Source: an uncultured Alistipes sp. (lineage in GTDB: Bacteria > Bacteroidota > Bacteroidia > Bacteroidales > Rikenellaceae). From it: a DNA stretch of 64,000 bases. The notes beneath the pieces were generated by a model. The model ran no database searches. It had not been told where the DNA came from and worked only from the letters and a program-made list of their open reading frames with translations. The DNA lies in assembly GCA_938014215.1 (NCBI GenBank), contig CALLRW010000017.1:1-64000 (forward strand), read 5' to 3'. Below are positions 1-9,010 of the stretch, piece after piece. The translations under genes were made by a program, and so were the position numbers. Numbering within the stretch: the stretch's first letter is position 1; each line of letters starts with the position of its first letter.

Positions 1-166
1 GGAACTCTCCTGATTCACGTTCACTGGCCTGAGCCTCGGCGTATTTGCGTTTGCTGTCATAAAACTGCCACTCAGGTATCCCAATTTCTTTCAGTCGGCT
101 CTTGTAGGAGACTCCATGCTCCTTGCAGTATTGAACTATCTCTGCAATTTCTTCTCTTGTAAGCAT
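1..166 (-). mobile_element. IS66-type accessory protein (TnpA-like), 5' part only
   Basis: The reverse strand reads an open frame of 55 codons from an ATG at 166 to the window edge. The protein begins MLTREEIAEIV and continues with a WQFYDSKRKYAE stretch. This resembles the small helix-turn-helix accessory protein (first ORF) of Bacteroidota IS66-family insertion sequences, which helps transposition but is not the DDE transposase itself. The rest of the element lies outside the window, so completeness cannot be judged. It is divergent from the recombinase gene at 395, consistent with a mobile-element boundary. The family assignment is by recollection of the motif only; a generic short HTH protein is the alternative. 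Confidence 0.6.
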
Positions 167-260
167 TTTTTTTGCGCGAAGATACCTCGCGTGGAATAAA
201 TTCGCTACACGCACTTCTCCGGTTGCTTACTCCTGTTTTGACAGCGTTTTGTGACCAATT

Positions 261-413
261 CGTGACCGATTTTTATTTTCCAATTTTAGGTCACAAAAAG
301 TCACGGGTCGGCCGCTTTCTGACGCAATTTGTCATTATTTTCATCCCCTCATTTTTAATCGTTTACAATAATTTACAACCTAAAGAATGAGGTTATGAAA
401 AACACATTTAAAG
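261..413 (+). repeat. Direct repeat, copy 1: recombinase upstream region
   Basis: This upstream region matches 18122-18274. In both copies the motif cgtgacc lies exactly 134 nt before the recombinase ATG, and both share caattttaggtcac and the stretch ttacaacctaaagaatgagg just before the start codon. The motif cgtgacc (261-267) and ggtcac (289-294) form an inverted pair, with an additional gtgacc at 251. They could be recombinase arm-type sites or an operator. Confidence 0.8.
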
Positions 414-1636
414 TGCTCTTCTACGTGAAGAGAAACGCGGTCAAAAAGACGGGAAAAGCGCCGATTATTGCCCGTATTACCATCGATCAAGACAAGATCC
501 AATTCTACACGAAACTGGAAGTCGCTCCCGATCTATGGGATGTACCCCGGGGAAAAGTAACCGGAAGAGGTCCTGAAGCGCTGCAAATCAATGCGTTATT
601 GGACGATATCCGAATGGCAATCCAGAAGCAATACCACTCGTTGCTCGAAACGGACGGCTATGTCACGGCCGAGCGAGTCAGAGACGCCTACCTGGGAAAA
701 ACCGAAAAAACACGCACCATTCTCGAATTCTTCGAACAGCACAACGAGCAGTATCTCCAGAAGGTGAAGATGGATCCGACCAACAAAACCTACTGGCGTT
801 ACGAGTTGACCAGGCGCCGGCTCGAAGAGTTTATCAAATACAAGTATTCCGTATCGGACATGCCGCTGAAGGATATCAACGTTCTGTTCGTCGAGAATTT
901 CCTGCTCTTCAACGAAAATGTCCACGGCTGCAACCACAACACGGCCATGAAATTCGTCCAGCGGCTCCGCACCGTGGTCAATTTCGCCAAGAATACGGGT
1001 ATGCTCTTCGTTGATCCCTTCGGAAACTTCAAGGTCAAGTTCGAACGAACCGACCGCGGGTATCTGACCATGGAGGAGATTATGGCCATCTACCACCACA
1101 CATTCCCCTCCCGACGACTTGAACAGGTCCGCGACCTGTTTATCTTCAGCTGCTTCACGGCACTCTCCTATATCGACGTCTGCGAGCTGCAGCCCGACGA
1201 CATCAGCACCGGTTTCGACGGCAACCTCTGGATCATCCGCAAACGGCACAAGACCAAGGTGACGGCATCAATCCGTCTGCTGGATATTCCGATTGCCATC
1301 CTGAAAAAGTACAAGGGAAAGCTCCCCAATGGGAAACTGCTGCCCGTAATCAGCAACCAGCGGGTGAATGACTACCTGAAGGAGATTGCCGCCATGTGCG
1401 GAATAAACAAGCGACTGACCTTCCATATGGCAAGGCACAGCTGCGCAACCTCGGTGCTGCTGGCCAACGACGTACCCATCGAAACCGTCTCGAAGATTCT
1501 CGGTCATACGAACATCCGCACCACGCAGATCTACGCCAGAATCACCGACCGCAAAGTCAGCAAGGACATGGAGATGCTCTCTCAGAAACTCGACCATGCA
1601 GGCATCCGGAGACGTCGCAGAGCAAGTGCAATATAA
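395..1636 (+). CDS. Tyrosine-type site-specific recombinase / integrase (413 aa)
   Basis: A Bacteroidota tyrosine recombinase that would integrate or excise a mobile element, or invert DNA. Domains in order: an N-terminal arm-type DNA-binding domain (about residues 1-100), a SAM-like core-binding domain (about 110-220), and a C-terminal catalytic domain (about 230-400). Visible catalytic landmarks are HMARH (about 344, the H-x-x-R box), LGH (about 370) and the nucleophile Tyr in IYA (about 380). The first catalytic Arg, usually within TGLR, is not obvious: the matching stretch reads FTALSYIDV, as in many Bacteroidota recombinases. The start at 395 gives the MKNTF N-terminus shared with the broken copy at 18256. 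Length is normal for the family. Whether it is still active is not known. Confidence 0.93.
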   Translation: MKNTFKVLFYVKRNAVKKTGKAPIIARITIDQDKIQFYTKLEVAPDLWDVPRGKVTGRGPEALQINALLDDIRMAIQKQYHSLLETDGYVTAERVRDAYLGKTEKTRTILEFFEQHNEQYLQKVKMDPTNKTYWRYELTRRRLEEFIKYKYSVSDMPLKDINVLFVENFLLFNENVHGCNHNTAMKFVQRLRTVVNFAKNTGMLFVDPFGNFKVKFERTDRGYLTMEEIMAIYHHTFPSRRLEQVRDLFIFSCFTALSYIDVCELQPDDISTGFDGNLWIIRKRHKTKVTASIRLLDIPIAILKKYKGKLPNGKLLPVISNQRVNDYLKEIAAMCGINKRLTFHMARHSCATSVLLANDVPIETVSKILGHTNIRTTQIYARITDRKVSKDMEMLSQKLDHAGIRRRRRASAI

Positions 1637-1789
1637 GTATGCTGATTTTTCCTGATATCAGGTTGGTTGAAAGCAGAATATATTGATTATATTACACGGC
1701 GATTCAATATGTCAAGAACCGAATACAAACTAAAACTATTCTTGATATAAATCTCATAACAGAATATAAAACCATAAAATAAGAATATA

Positions 1790-2158
1790 ATGAGTGCACG
1801 CGAAATAGAATTCGGATCAATCACCATCGATGCGGAAAACAACCACGTCACGGTTACATGCTCACAGGATGGAACCGTCTGGATGACCGAAACGGAGATT
1901 GCCCGGCTCTTCGGGGTTTTCCCCGTGGCCATCAGAAACAATATCCGGGCAATCTATAAAGATAAACGGATGAATGAATACCGCACGCATCAAATTACCG
2001 GACGCGGCGATCTCTACAGTCTGGAGATGATTGCCGCCCTCTCGTTCCGGGTGCGCACCATGGAATCCGAAGCATTCCGGGAATGGCTGCTTTATCGACC
2101 GCAGCACAAAATGGTCGTCATGCAGATCGAATCGGATGAACTTTGTCCGGTAAGTTAA
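1790..2158 (+). CDS. RhuM-like / KilA-N-type small protein (122 aa)
   Basis: A short protein whose centre reads VWMTETEIARLFGV, followed by NNIRAIYK and then SLEMIAALSFRVRTMESEAFREW. This arrangement is that of the N-terminal domain of RhuM-like and Fic-associated proteins common in Bacteroidota accessory DNA. The family includes proteins described as virulence-related, but no biochemical role is established, and I infer only possible DNA or nucleoprotein binding. Full-length RhuM proteins are over 300 residues; short stand-alone forms like this one also occur. It follows the recombinase by 153 bp and is closed by a strong terminator at 2181, so it is probably expressed as its own unit. Its location beside a recombinase suggests it is element cargo. 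Confidence 0.6.
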   Translation: MSAREIEFGSITIDAENNHVTVTCSQDGTVWMTETEIARLFGVFPVAIRNNIRAIYKDKRMNEYRTHQITGRGDLYSLEMIAALSFRVRTMESEAFREWLLYRPQHKMVVMQIESDELCPVS

Positions 2159-2180
2159 TCCCTCATACTACCCGATAGAA

Positions 2181-2213
2181 AAGAGCAATTCCATCACGGA
2201 ATTGCTCTTTTTG
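2181..2213 (+). terminator. Rho-independent terminator after the RhuM-like gene
   Basis: A 12-bp perfect stem (aagagcaattcc with ggaattgctctt) with a 5-nt loop is followed by a run of T. It lies 23 bp past the stop codon of the upstream gene. Confidence 0.85.
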
Positions 2214-2424
2214 TTTAACCGGCGAATCAGGATAGAACCACGCTCTTCTATCCGACCTGCGGGGTGAAGTTTTTACATTTACAGTGCTATTTTAAATCAG
2301 AGAGGTTGAATACGGATCCAAAGAAAGGACCTAAGGACTATCGATTATTTAGATTTTTTATAGTGGACAACAAAATAAATGAGAAGACTTATAGAATTGA
2401 CAGGAACATCGTTACGGGCTTGTA
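2214..2424. other. Intergenic, possible gene remnant
   Basis: No convincing gene. On the + strand an open frame without ATG runs from about 2221 to a stop at 2428 (GTG available at 2264). Its end, DYRLFRFF then IDRNIVTGLY, looks protein-like but I recognise nothing, so it may be the tail of a lost gene. Confidence 0.3.
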
Positions 2425-2454
2425 TTGATCGAAAAACAAAAATCACTATCTTTG
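2425..2454 (+). promoter_or_regulatory. Bacteroidota-type promoter for the esterase-like lipoprotein gene
   Basis: TTG at 2425-2427 (the -33 element), a 19-bp spacer, then TATCTTTG at 2447-2454, which fits TAnnTTTG. It leaves a leader of roughly 80 nt before the ATG at 2539. Confidence 0.65.
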
Positions 2455-2538
2455 AAAGATCCGAGAGCCTGTTCCCGGACACTTTTTGTAACCCGGTCCG
2501 TACAACTTTGCATCACTGACTAAAACTTGTTAAAAGCA

Positions 2539-4344
2539 ATGTACCGTAAAATATCTTTAGCCCTCTTAATCCTGATTTGTTACGGATGCAATCATATTCG
2601 GACAACAAGATACAATCTTGATTTTGAATATACCACAGATACAAACCTGCCCACACAATGGGGAATACCGGATAAATCCTATCATGGATATGCGTCAGAA
2701 CTGGATTCCAAGCAAAAGAGGTCTGGAAGATATAGTCTGCGCATGAGTCAAATCGATCCGGAGAAAAGCGGGTGGGCGATATTTTATCAAAGTCTTCCCG
2801 CTTCAATGATCCAGGGTAAAACCGTAGAATTAAAAGGTTGGATTAAGACAAATCAGCTGACAGATGGATTTGCCGATTTATATTTTGAAGAATATGAGCA
2901 TATCAATTACAATAATTTTCCCATAGATACGCTAAACCGAGGCGTCCGCAATTCATCCGACTGGACACAAATTGTCATAAAAAAACAGTTTGACAACCAC
3001 GCTTCCTACATCGAATTTGGCGGCATCATGAAAGGGCGCGGAGAGGCCTGGTTCGACAATCTGGAAATAAGCATTGACGGAATCCCTCTCCGGGATACGA
3101 TCCAGCCCTCCCCCAAAATTCGTTTGACACGCAAGGACAAGCAAGAGTTGCGAAAATATCTCCATCCGATCCGGACGGTTGCCCCCGACGCAACGGACAC
3201 GAACGACCTGAACGTTCTCAAAGAGTTGATTGGAGAGAGTTCGGTTGTGGCTCTTGGTGAAAACACGCACGGATCGAGTGAGATATTCCGGTTGAAAGAT
3301 CGCTTCATCCGCTATATGGTTGAAGAGCTGGGATTTGACGTCTTCTCCATTGAGGCGGATATGCCAAAAGCATACCCATTGAACGGCCTCATCCAAGATG
3401 GTGAAGGTGACCCGATACCGTTAATTTGCAGGATGGGCATGTGGATATGGTGTACGGATGAAATGCTGTCGTTAGTCAACTGGATGAAAAAATACAACGA
3501 CCGGAAGCCAAAGTCGGAAATAAGCTTCACGGGATTTGACATGCAAAGTGTCGAAGGCTCCGTTGAGAATCTTAAAACGGCTTTTAAAGACGACAATTTG
3601 TCGTCGCAACTGATTGACCGCATTGAGGATGCATTAACAAAAGTATTAAGCTATTCCTCGATCGGGAATCCTCAAATCGATGCTGAAATTGCTTCGACCA
3701 TCGAACGGGAACTGTCCAAAATCGATGAACGCATGAACAAATTACCCGATGACAAGGAGAGAAAAGAATGGCTGCATCAGAACGTAACGCTCATCCGACA
3801 GTTCCTTGGGCAAGGACCGCTCGCATGGCGTGATCGGTGTATGGCGGATAACATACTCTGGATAAAGCGTCAGAAACCCTCATCCCGCATCATGATCTGG
3901 GCGCACAACGGACACATTGAAAGAAGTTCAGGCAAGATGGGTGGATATCTGAACGATACCCTGGACTCGGACTATACAAATTTCGGTTTTACCTTTTATG
4001 ACGGAGTCTATACAGCTCTAAACAGAGATGGCAAAGGTTATGTCCAGAAGGCAACGACAGCAACGACAGCCTATCCCGGTACTGTCGAATACATCCTGGA
4101 ACAACTCGACGAACCGATTTTCATACTCGACCTGAAGAAAATGCGGGAAGAGGGGGCGCCCGTTCTCGCATGGATTGACGATCTGTCGTTCCGGCATGTC
4201 GGAGCCATCAAGGTTGATAATGAGTTCCCGGACAAAAAAATTACGGAAAGGTTCGACTATTTGGTCTTTATACGAGAAACATCTCCGTCGCACCTGTTTT
4301 GGATGAGAACGACCGGTGCACAATCCGGATTTTCCGAGAAATAA
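2539..4344 (+). CDS. Erythromycin-esterase-like lipoprotein (601 aa)
   Basis: A surface or periplasmic lipoprotein: an N-terminal hydrophobic stretch ends in CYGC at about residue 14-17. An N-terminal beta-sandwich-like domain (about 25-185, starting YNLDFEY) is followed by an erythromycin-esterase family domain (about 210-590). Family landmarks are GENTHGSSE, EADMPKAYPLN, DMQS, RDRCMADN and WAHNGHI; the His residues of GENTHG and HNGH are the expected metal-free hydrolase centre. The family includes macrolide esterases, but most chromosomal members have unknown substrates, and I infer only ester or lactone hydrolysis. The ATG at 2539 was chosen over an upstream TTG (2527) because it starts the signal peptide. 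A paralogue lies at 11396 and a fragment at 13218. Base composition is more AT-rich than its paralogue. Confidence 0.85.
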   Translation: MYRKISLALLILICYGCNHIRTTRYNLDFEYTTDTNLPTQWGIPDKSYHGYASELDSKQKRSGRYSLRMSQIDPEKSGWAIFYQSLPASMIQGKTVELKGWIKTNQLTDGFADLYFEEYEHINYNNFPIDTLNRGVRNSSDWTQIVIKKQFDNHASYIEFGGIMKGRGEAWFDNLEISIDGIPLRDTIQPSPKIRLTRKDKQELRKYLHPIRTVAPDATDTNDLNVLKELIGESSVVALGENTHGSSEIFRLKDRFIRYMVEELGFDVFSIEADMPKAYPLNGLIQDGEGDPIPLICRMGMWIWCTDEMLSLVNWMKKYNDRKPKSEISFTGFDMQSVEGSVENLKTAFKDDNLSSQLIDRIEDALTKVLSYSSIGNPQIDAEIASTIERELSKIDERMNKLPDDKERKEWLHQNVTLIRQFLGQGPLAWRDRCMADNILWIKRQKPSSRIMIWAHNGHIERSSGKMGGYLNDTLDSDYTNFGFTFYDGVYTALNRDGKGYVQKATTATTAYPGTVEYILEQLDEPIFILDLKKMREEGAPVLAWIDDLSFRHVGAIKVDNEFPDKKITERFDYLVFIRETSPSHLFWMRTTGAQSGFSEK

Positions 4345-4721
4345 CCCCTCAGCTCAGCGGGTTGAAGCAGGCCATAATACTACTAACTAACAGACAAAAT
4401 TCCAGTCCCTCGATCGATCGCTATTTTATCTATTCATTCAGGAAGTAAAATAGCAATCGATTTTTATTTAGGAGGCTGTGAAAAAAGCCTGGATCAGAGA
4501 AAATCATTTTGAGCTATATCACTATATTCAGTTTAAAGCGATCATCTCTTCATGGGCAATCCGCCAGCGTAAGGCCCGTCTCTCCGGATTTATTCTGATC
4601 GGGCGAAAGATTCAACACGCAAATCGATATCATCGATCTCAAGACATTTTCAAGATACTGAAAACATACACAACGACATTCACCTTTCACTGAAGAATCT
4701 GCCGGGGGGGGGCAAGTTGGG
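4345..4721. other. Intergenic region without a convincing gene
   Basis: A GTG-started frame at 4478-4693 has no recognisable features and lacks support. The stretch aggctgtgaaaaaagcct near 4472 could form a small hairpin, similar to what is seen at insertion-sequence ends. A run of G precedes the stop of the next gene. Confidence 0.4.
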
Positions 4722-5762
4722 TTACTCGGCCAGATAGCGAGCCAGGTATTGCAGAATTGAGCAATCATCCAGAATACCACTGCTGCCGGATTTCAGAATT
4801 TCGTCCCGAGATGTATCGGCAAGAAACAGGTATGCCGACAAGGTTTCGGCCTGCCGCATCCGCAGCCCCCGCACCAACCGGACGTAGTCGTCCGCATGGA
4901 AATTCCGTTCGAGAATCGGTTTTACATTCCATCCGGCCAGATAAACCGATGGCTCCGCCTGCCGGTATTGCCATAATACCTCGTTCCAGGAGAGCGGGGG
5001 CTCTCCTGCCATTACGTCCGTGATCTCCCCGGTCAACGTTTCCCGCACCGAATCAATGGACAGAATGCTCTGAAGTTGATCCAGAAACCGGGCGATGACG
5101 GTATCCGTCTCTTCAGGATGGAACCGGAGCCAGAAACCGGGATCGCATTTCAATTGGTTGACCGCCTCATCCACGGACTGAAAATCGTGCAGGCCGTTAT
5201 GTTGGCAATCGCCGAGCAGCGCCTTTTCCGAAAAATTCAGCCATGCTTCGGCAAACCGATCCATGCTGCCGAATCTGGCGTCGATGAGCTCCCGCAGTCC
5301 GTCGAATTCATGCCCTTCACGATCCATATAGCGGATCCGGCCATCGACATACCGCCCGAGCAGATCATAACTGAAGACGGAGGGACGGTTGGGAAAGAGC
5401 GAGAAGAAGAAGCAGGAATCGATGGTTCGGACAACGGATTCGAACCGGCTGAAGAGCGGGCCGACCGTCATCGCCCGATCTGCTGCCGTGATGTCTCGAA
5501 CGAATTTCGTCGGTGATTGGGTAAGGCGCGGCGTGTATACAACATGCCGGAAACAGGCCAGAATCTTCCCGTTCACGTACTCCACATACCCGCTCTGCGG
5601 ATCGCCGCTCATGGCCTCCTGCAGGGCAGACGTGAGGCCGTAGGGCGTATAGTCGACCAATGGCACCCGGATTCGGACCGTTTCGGAGCATCGCTCCTGT
5701 CCCAGGCCGTTCAGCCAGACCAGCAACAGCGGAACAAGCAATTTCAAGATTCTTCGATTCAT
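4722..5762 (-). CDS. Secreted protein of unknown family A, copy 1 (346 aa)
   Basis: I do not recognise this family. A signal peptide (MNRRILKLLVPLLLVWLNG) suggests export to the periplasm or beyond, with no lipobox. It is a divergent paralogue of the gene at 14985-16016: both have an N-terminal stretch VPLVDYTPY / VPIVVYSPF and the conserved motif DSCFFFS at about residues 115-125, and their lengths are nearly equal (346 and 343). The rest is largely helical and acidic, with no catalytic motif visible. GC content is clearly higher than in the second copy, so the two have separate histories. It heads away from the unrelated esterase-like gene and follows genes of family B on the same strand, with a 200-bp gap, so its own promoter is likely. 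Confidence 0.7.
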   Translation of the reverse strand: MNRRILKLLVPLLLVWLNGLGQERCSETVRIRVPLVDYTPYGLTSALQEAMSGDPQSGYVEYVNGKILACFRHVVYTPRLTQSPTKFVRDITAADRAMTVGPLFSRFESVVRTIDSCFFFSLFPNRPSVFSYDLLGRYVDGRIRYMDREGHEFDGLRELIDARFGSMDRFAEAWLNFSEKALLGDCQHNGLHDFQSVDEAVNQLKCDPGFWLRFHPEETDTVIARFLDQLQSILSIDSVRETLTGEITDVMAGEPPLSWNEVLWQYRQAEPSVYLAGWNVKPILERNFHADDYVRLVRGLRMRQAETLSAYLFLADTSRDEILKSGSSGILDDCSILQYLARYLAE

Positions 5763-5962
5763 CTTTTTCCCATTTTTTTGAGGATTCTGTCTCTCCCCGA
5801 CAACTTCCTCCCCTTCCCCGCGAGACGATCAATTTTTTGCGGCTAAACGCATCTCAGAGACCTGGATTCCGACAATCCGGGAGCATCTGCGGATTCCTGC
5901 AGAAGAGCGATCTGCCGATGGGGCCTCTTTCCGGGCGGGATTTTCCCGCATATCCGGTGTAT

Positions 5963-7000
5963 TTACTCGGCCTGTGGGCGCAGGTTCAGCTTTGCAGACC
6001 GTTTGTTTTCCGTCCTGTCCAGCACAAATGAATCCAGCACCTCGTATCCCTTACCCGTTGCCGGATGAAGCATCAGAAAGCCGACCGTTATTTTAATGGA
6101 CTCCAACGCGTCCCGGAATTTCCCGGAAACCGCGGCAAGATCGGCCTCCATACGGACTGTTTCCAACGACTCAACCGTGAATGCCGAATAAAATGGCTGT
6201 CCAACCTCCTGAAACGGATATTTCCAGGTCCAAAGAGTTTGGGAACGGTCTCTGAAATCGACCTTGATTCCTGTATTTCCAATCTCGGCAATCATGGGAG
6301 GATAGGAGGCCCATATGACCTTATCCTCAAACCGGTTTGTCAGCAGCAGGGTTACCTTGTCGAAATGCTCGTCAACCGACATGTCAAGATGGATTCGACC
6401 ATCGGAAAGCGGGATTGCCTCCATGAAGATGCAATATGGAATCCGGCCTTTCCAGGGGGTGTAAAACACGCTGCTTCTCAAGACCCGGTCAAGTTTCTGA
6501 TAATCTTCTGCCGTCCACTGCTGCTGCATTGCTCGGGTCGAGTAAAAGGTAATCCATTCGATCTGTCCGGAGGGGGATAGAACCATCTCCATCAAAATTC
6601 GTGGAATCCCCTCTAATTTCTCTACAGGCAGGACGGAAAGGATCGTATCGCGAATCCGGTTTCTGGCCTCTACGGTTTGTACCACCAGAGCAACATCCCG
6701 ATTGTATTGGGACTGGGTGTGTTTATCACAGGGAGTTTCGTTCATCAGTCTGATATAATCCTCCCGGGAAGAGGGGCCGCCCGCTCGGGGCACCGTTACC
6801 TTCGTGTACGTATCGGACATCGGACGAAAAACAACTGCGCCATCCTTGAGTGTATCGCGCCTTTCTGCAGGTTGCGAGTACCCTGTCAGATGGACAAGAA
6901 TCAGGCCGAATACCAGGATGAACTGTCTCACGTTGCGTTCCGCCCGGGTAAATGCAAAGCCGGGGAATGGCAATATGATCGCAGAAAACAGATTTTTCAT
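5963..7000 (-). CDS. Secreted protein of unknown family B, copy 1, long form (345 aa)
   Basis: An exported protein with a hydrophobic segment (FILVFGLILVHLTG) followed by YSQPAERRDT. The same YSQP-ERRDT motif starts the mature part of the gene at 7921-8442. The shared region includes QQWTAEDYQKLD / RQWTAVDYYKMD, FYTPW / FYAPW and IPYCIF / IPYCYF. In this copy about 150 residues continue beyond that region. The shared segment, with SPSGQIEWITF before the Trp box, vaguely recalls the TonB C-terminal fold, but that is a guess. The annotated ATG puts 23 extra residues before the hydrophobic segment; a GTG at 6931 would give a cleaner signal peptide. It lies 49 bp from the next gene on the same strand. 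Confidence 0.65.
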   Translation of the reverse strand: MKNLFSAIILPFPGFAFTRAERNVRQFILVFGLILVHLTGYSQPAERRDTLKDGAVVFRPMSDTYTKVTVPRAGGPSSREDYIRLMNETPCDKHTQSQYNRDVALVVQTVEARNRIRDTILSVLPVEKLEGIPRILMEMVLSPSGQIEWITFYSTRAMQQQWTAEDYQKLDRVLRSSVFYTPWKGRIPYCIFMEAIPLSDGRIHLDMSVDEHFDKVTLLLTNRFEDKVIWASYPPMIAEIGNTGIKVDFRDRSQTLWTWKYPFQEVGQPFYSAFTVESLETVRMEADLAAVSGKFRDALESIKITVGFLMLHPATGKGYEVLDSFVLDRTENKRSAKLNLRPQAE

Positions 7001-7049
7001 AGGGCCCTCTTTTAAATGATCGGCAACGATCTATTGGAATTAATAAGGC

Positions 7050-7871
7050 TTAACCAAGCGATATTCCATCGATAAAATAGTTGCCGCCGCATTTCTTCAA
7101 TGCAATGATAATTTTATGAACCAGATTTCCGGATTTATATTCCACGATGTAGCCGTTATCCAGAGATTGTATGTACAAAGAGTCATACCACAGGCCATCG
7201 AAATCAAAATTGTCGATCAGAAAATCGTATCCTTCCACCCCATCGCCTGACTGATCCTGTTCTGCTCTTTGGAACTCTCGGATTGCCTGAGAGGTCAGAT
7301 ATTTCGCCCTCAATGCATGCAGTTCATCCGGCAGATTTTCGGACATGCGAACGTATGGAGCCAAATATGCCTGATAAAAGGATTCGAGAAACGCCTGCCC
7401 CGATTCTTGACTGATTGTCTGGGGCCTATCCTCCTCGGTCAACAATAAATGATCTCCATACCGAACCCCATTCCAGATCGGCGTGATATAGACGATCTGC
7501 CAGGCATCACCCGTGCTTAAAACCTTAAGAGGGATTTCCGTTGCCGTTTTTGCATCATCCTTATCCCAAAGATAGCGAACCATATACCAATCGTCGCCCA
7601 GACTCCTGACAGATAATGACCGGATGGCATCCTCATTGATATCCTGGCTTCGAATGACGGCATCAACTCCTGTCGCAGAGGAGATGCGTTGAATTTTCCG
7701 GATCAATGCACGGGTCATGCAGGATTCGCACAACTCCTTGTTCTTTAAGCAATCTCCATCCAAAAGATTACCCATATACGCAGTGTAGAAGGCTTGGATC
7801 CGCTCCGGGCATGCTGCCCGAGAGACAAGGCCATATCCCAATATGAGAAATAGGATAACGATTTTTTTCAT
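7050..7871 (-). CDS. Secreted protein with two DUF3828-like repeats (273 aa)
   Basis: The start at 7871 gives a signal peptide (MKKIVILFLILGYGLVSRA). The mature protein is made of two similar halves: about residues 20-130 (IQAFYTAYMGNLL ... WYMVRYLW ... AWQIVYITP) and about 150-270 (LESFYQAYLAPYV ... GYIVEYKSG ... NYFIDGISLG). This pattern, FY..Y followed by a beta-sheet that ends with a W or Y-rich strand, resembles the DUF3828 group of NTF2-like periplasmic proteins. Function is unknown. The gene sits between the two family B genes, 49-50 bp from each on the same strand, so the three likely form an operon. Confidence 0.68.
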   Translation of the reverse strand: MKKIVILFLILGYGLVSRAACPERIQAFYTAYMGNLLDGDCLKNKELCESCMTRALIRKIQRISSATGVDAVIRSQDINEDAIRSLSVRSLGDDWYMVRYLWDKDDAKTATEIPLKVLSTGDAWQIVYITPIWNGVRYGDHLLLTEEDRPQTISQESGQAFLESFYQAYLAPYVRMSENLPDELHALRAKYLTSQAIREFQRAEQDQSGDGVEGYDFLIDNFDFDGLWYDSLYIQSLDNGYIVEYKSGNLVHKIIIALKKCGGNYFIDGISLG

Positions 7872-7920
7872 GACCCTAAATATAGAATTCAGACACCGGT
7901 TATTTTCGCCTACAGGACAG

Positions 7921-8442
7921 TTAATTTGCAATCGGAATAGATTCATGAAAATAACAATATGGAATCGGGACATTCCAAGGAGCATAAAAAATGGCTCCTT
8001 TCAACGTTTTATCCATTTTGTAGTAATCTACGGCTGTCCATTGCCTCTCCATTTCCTTTGATGGGAACACCGTGATTAATTCGATATGCCCGGACAGTGA
8101 CAGGATTATCCCCATGTCAATTCGGGCAACTCCCTCAAGTCGATCTTTCGGCACTGCCGCAATTATAGCATTTTTGAGTCGCTCTTTACAATATCCGGTA
8201 TGCGCTTGATGGAAGGCCGTGGTCTGAAATTGATTGAAGGTATGCGGATCATTCGTATTGTTTTTTAACAACTCCATGTAGTCTTGATAAGACGTTAAGC
8301 CTCCGACACGAGCGATGGTGACAACATTCTGCCGAAAAATGACAACCGTATTTTGAATCGTATCACGCCTCTCAATGGGTTGAGAATAGCCTGAAAAGCA
8401 GACACTGATAAAGACTGAAACAAGGATACAAATTTTTTTCAT
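7921..8442 (-). CDS. Secreted protein of unknown family B, copy 2, short form (173 aa)
   Basis: A paralogue of the gene at 5963-7000. The ATG at 8442 begins a signal peptide (MKKICILVSVFISVCFSG), followed by the shared YSQPIERRDT. Identity is clear through IPYCYFHESIPI, and then the protein stops where copy 1 runs on for about 150 more residues. It may be a natural short form or truncated. It is the first gene of a probable three-gene operon on this strand (7921, 7050, 5963). Its composition is AT-richer than copy 1. No catalytic residues can be assigned. Confidence 0.7.
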   Translation of the reverse strand: MKKICILVSVFISVCFSGYSQPIERRDTIQNTVVIFRQNVVTIARVGGLTSYQDYMELLKNNTNDPHTFNQFQTTAFHQAHTGYCKERLKNAIIAAVPKDRLEGVARIDMGIILSLSGHIELITVFPSKEMERQWTAVDYYKMDKTLKGAIFYAPWNVPIPYCYFHESIPIAN

Positions 8443-8875
8443 GAATATGTTGTTTCCTAAATTAAAGAAATCCGTCAATCGGCCAACTTCAGGCATATAA
8501 TTGATTCACTACGCATGGAAAGATCATTACAAAAAACAGGCATCATGAAGAGAAGAATTCCAAGAAGCCATCGATAGACATTCGGACCTCATATATTCTT
8601 TCTTCGGGCACCACCTGATCGAATACAAGTCCATTTCCAATCGCAGATAACGCCGATGAGCCAGGCAAGAAGAGCCAACGATTGGCAAAATGCCTTGGTT
8701 AATATTTTCGGACATTATGCCAGCGAAGAGTTCATTGACACCGTTGGATATCAGGTTCACATTCATCAAGTTTTGTTTATTCAAAAATAATCATTCTTTA
8801 CGATTTCTCAAATATCTCAGAGAAAGGAAATATTGCGAGATCATAAGTGCAGGTTTCCCATACACCGAAAACAAT

Positions 8876-8907
8876 GGTGTAGATCTAGTAGGTACTAGAT
8901 TTACACC
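8876..8907. repeat. 15-bp inverted repeat with 2-nt centre
   Basis: Left arm ggtgtagatctagta (8876-8890) and right arm tactagatttacacc (8893-8907) pair with one mismatch. A further ttttacacc follows about 5 nt later (about 8910-8918). It could be an operator with a half site, or a cruciform; no T-run follows, so it is not a simple terminator. Confidence 0.6.
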
Positions 8908-9010
8908 CAATTTTACACCTAAAAATCAAGCAACTATATTATTTTTCTTGAGTGTAATCTTGAGATTTTCTCTCCTCGATTGACGGCTATTTATCACAAG
9001 ACTTGAATAT

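Noticed and set aside
4478..4693. 71-codon frame with GTG start
   Set aside because: No domain, no signal peptide and an unusual start; it lies in a gap with other unsupported frames.
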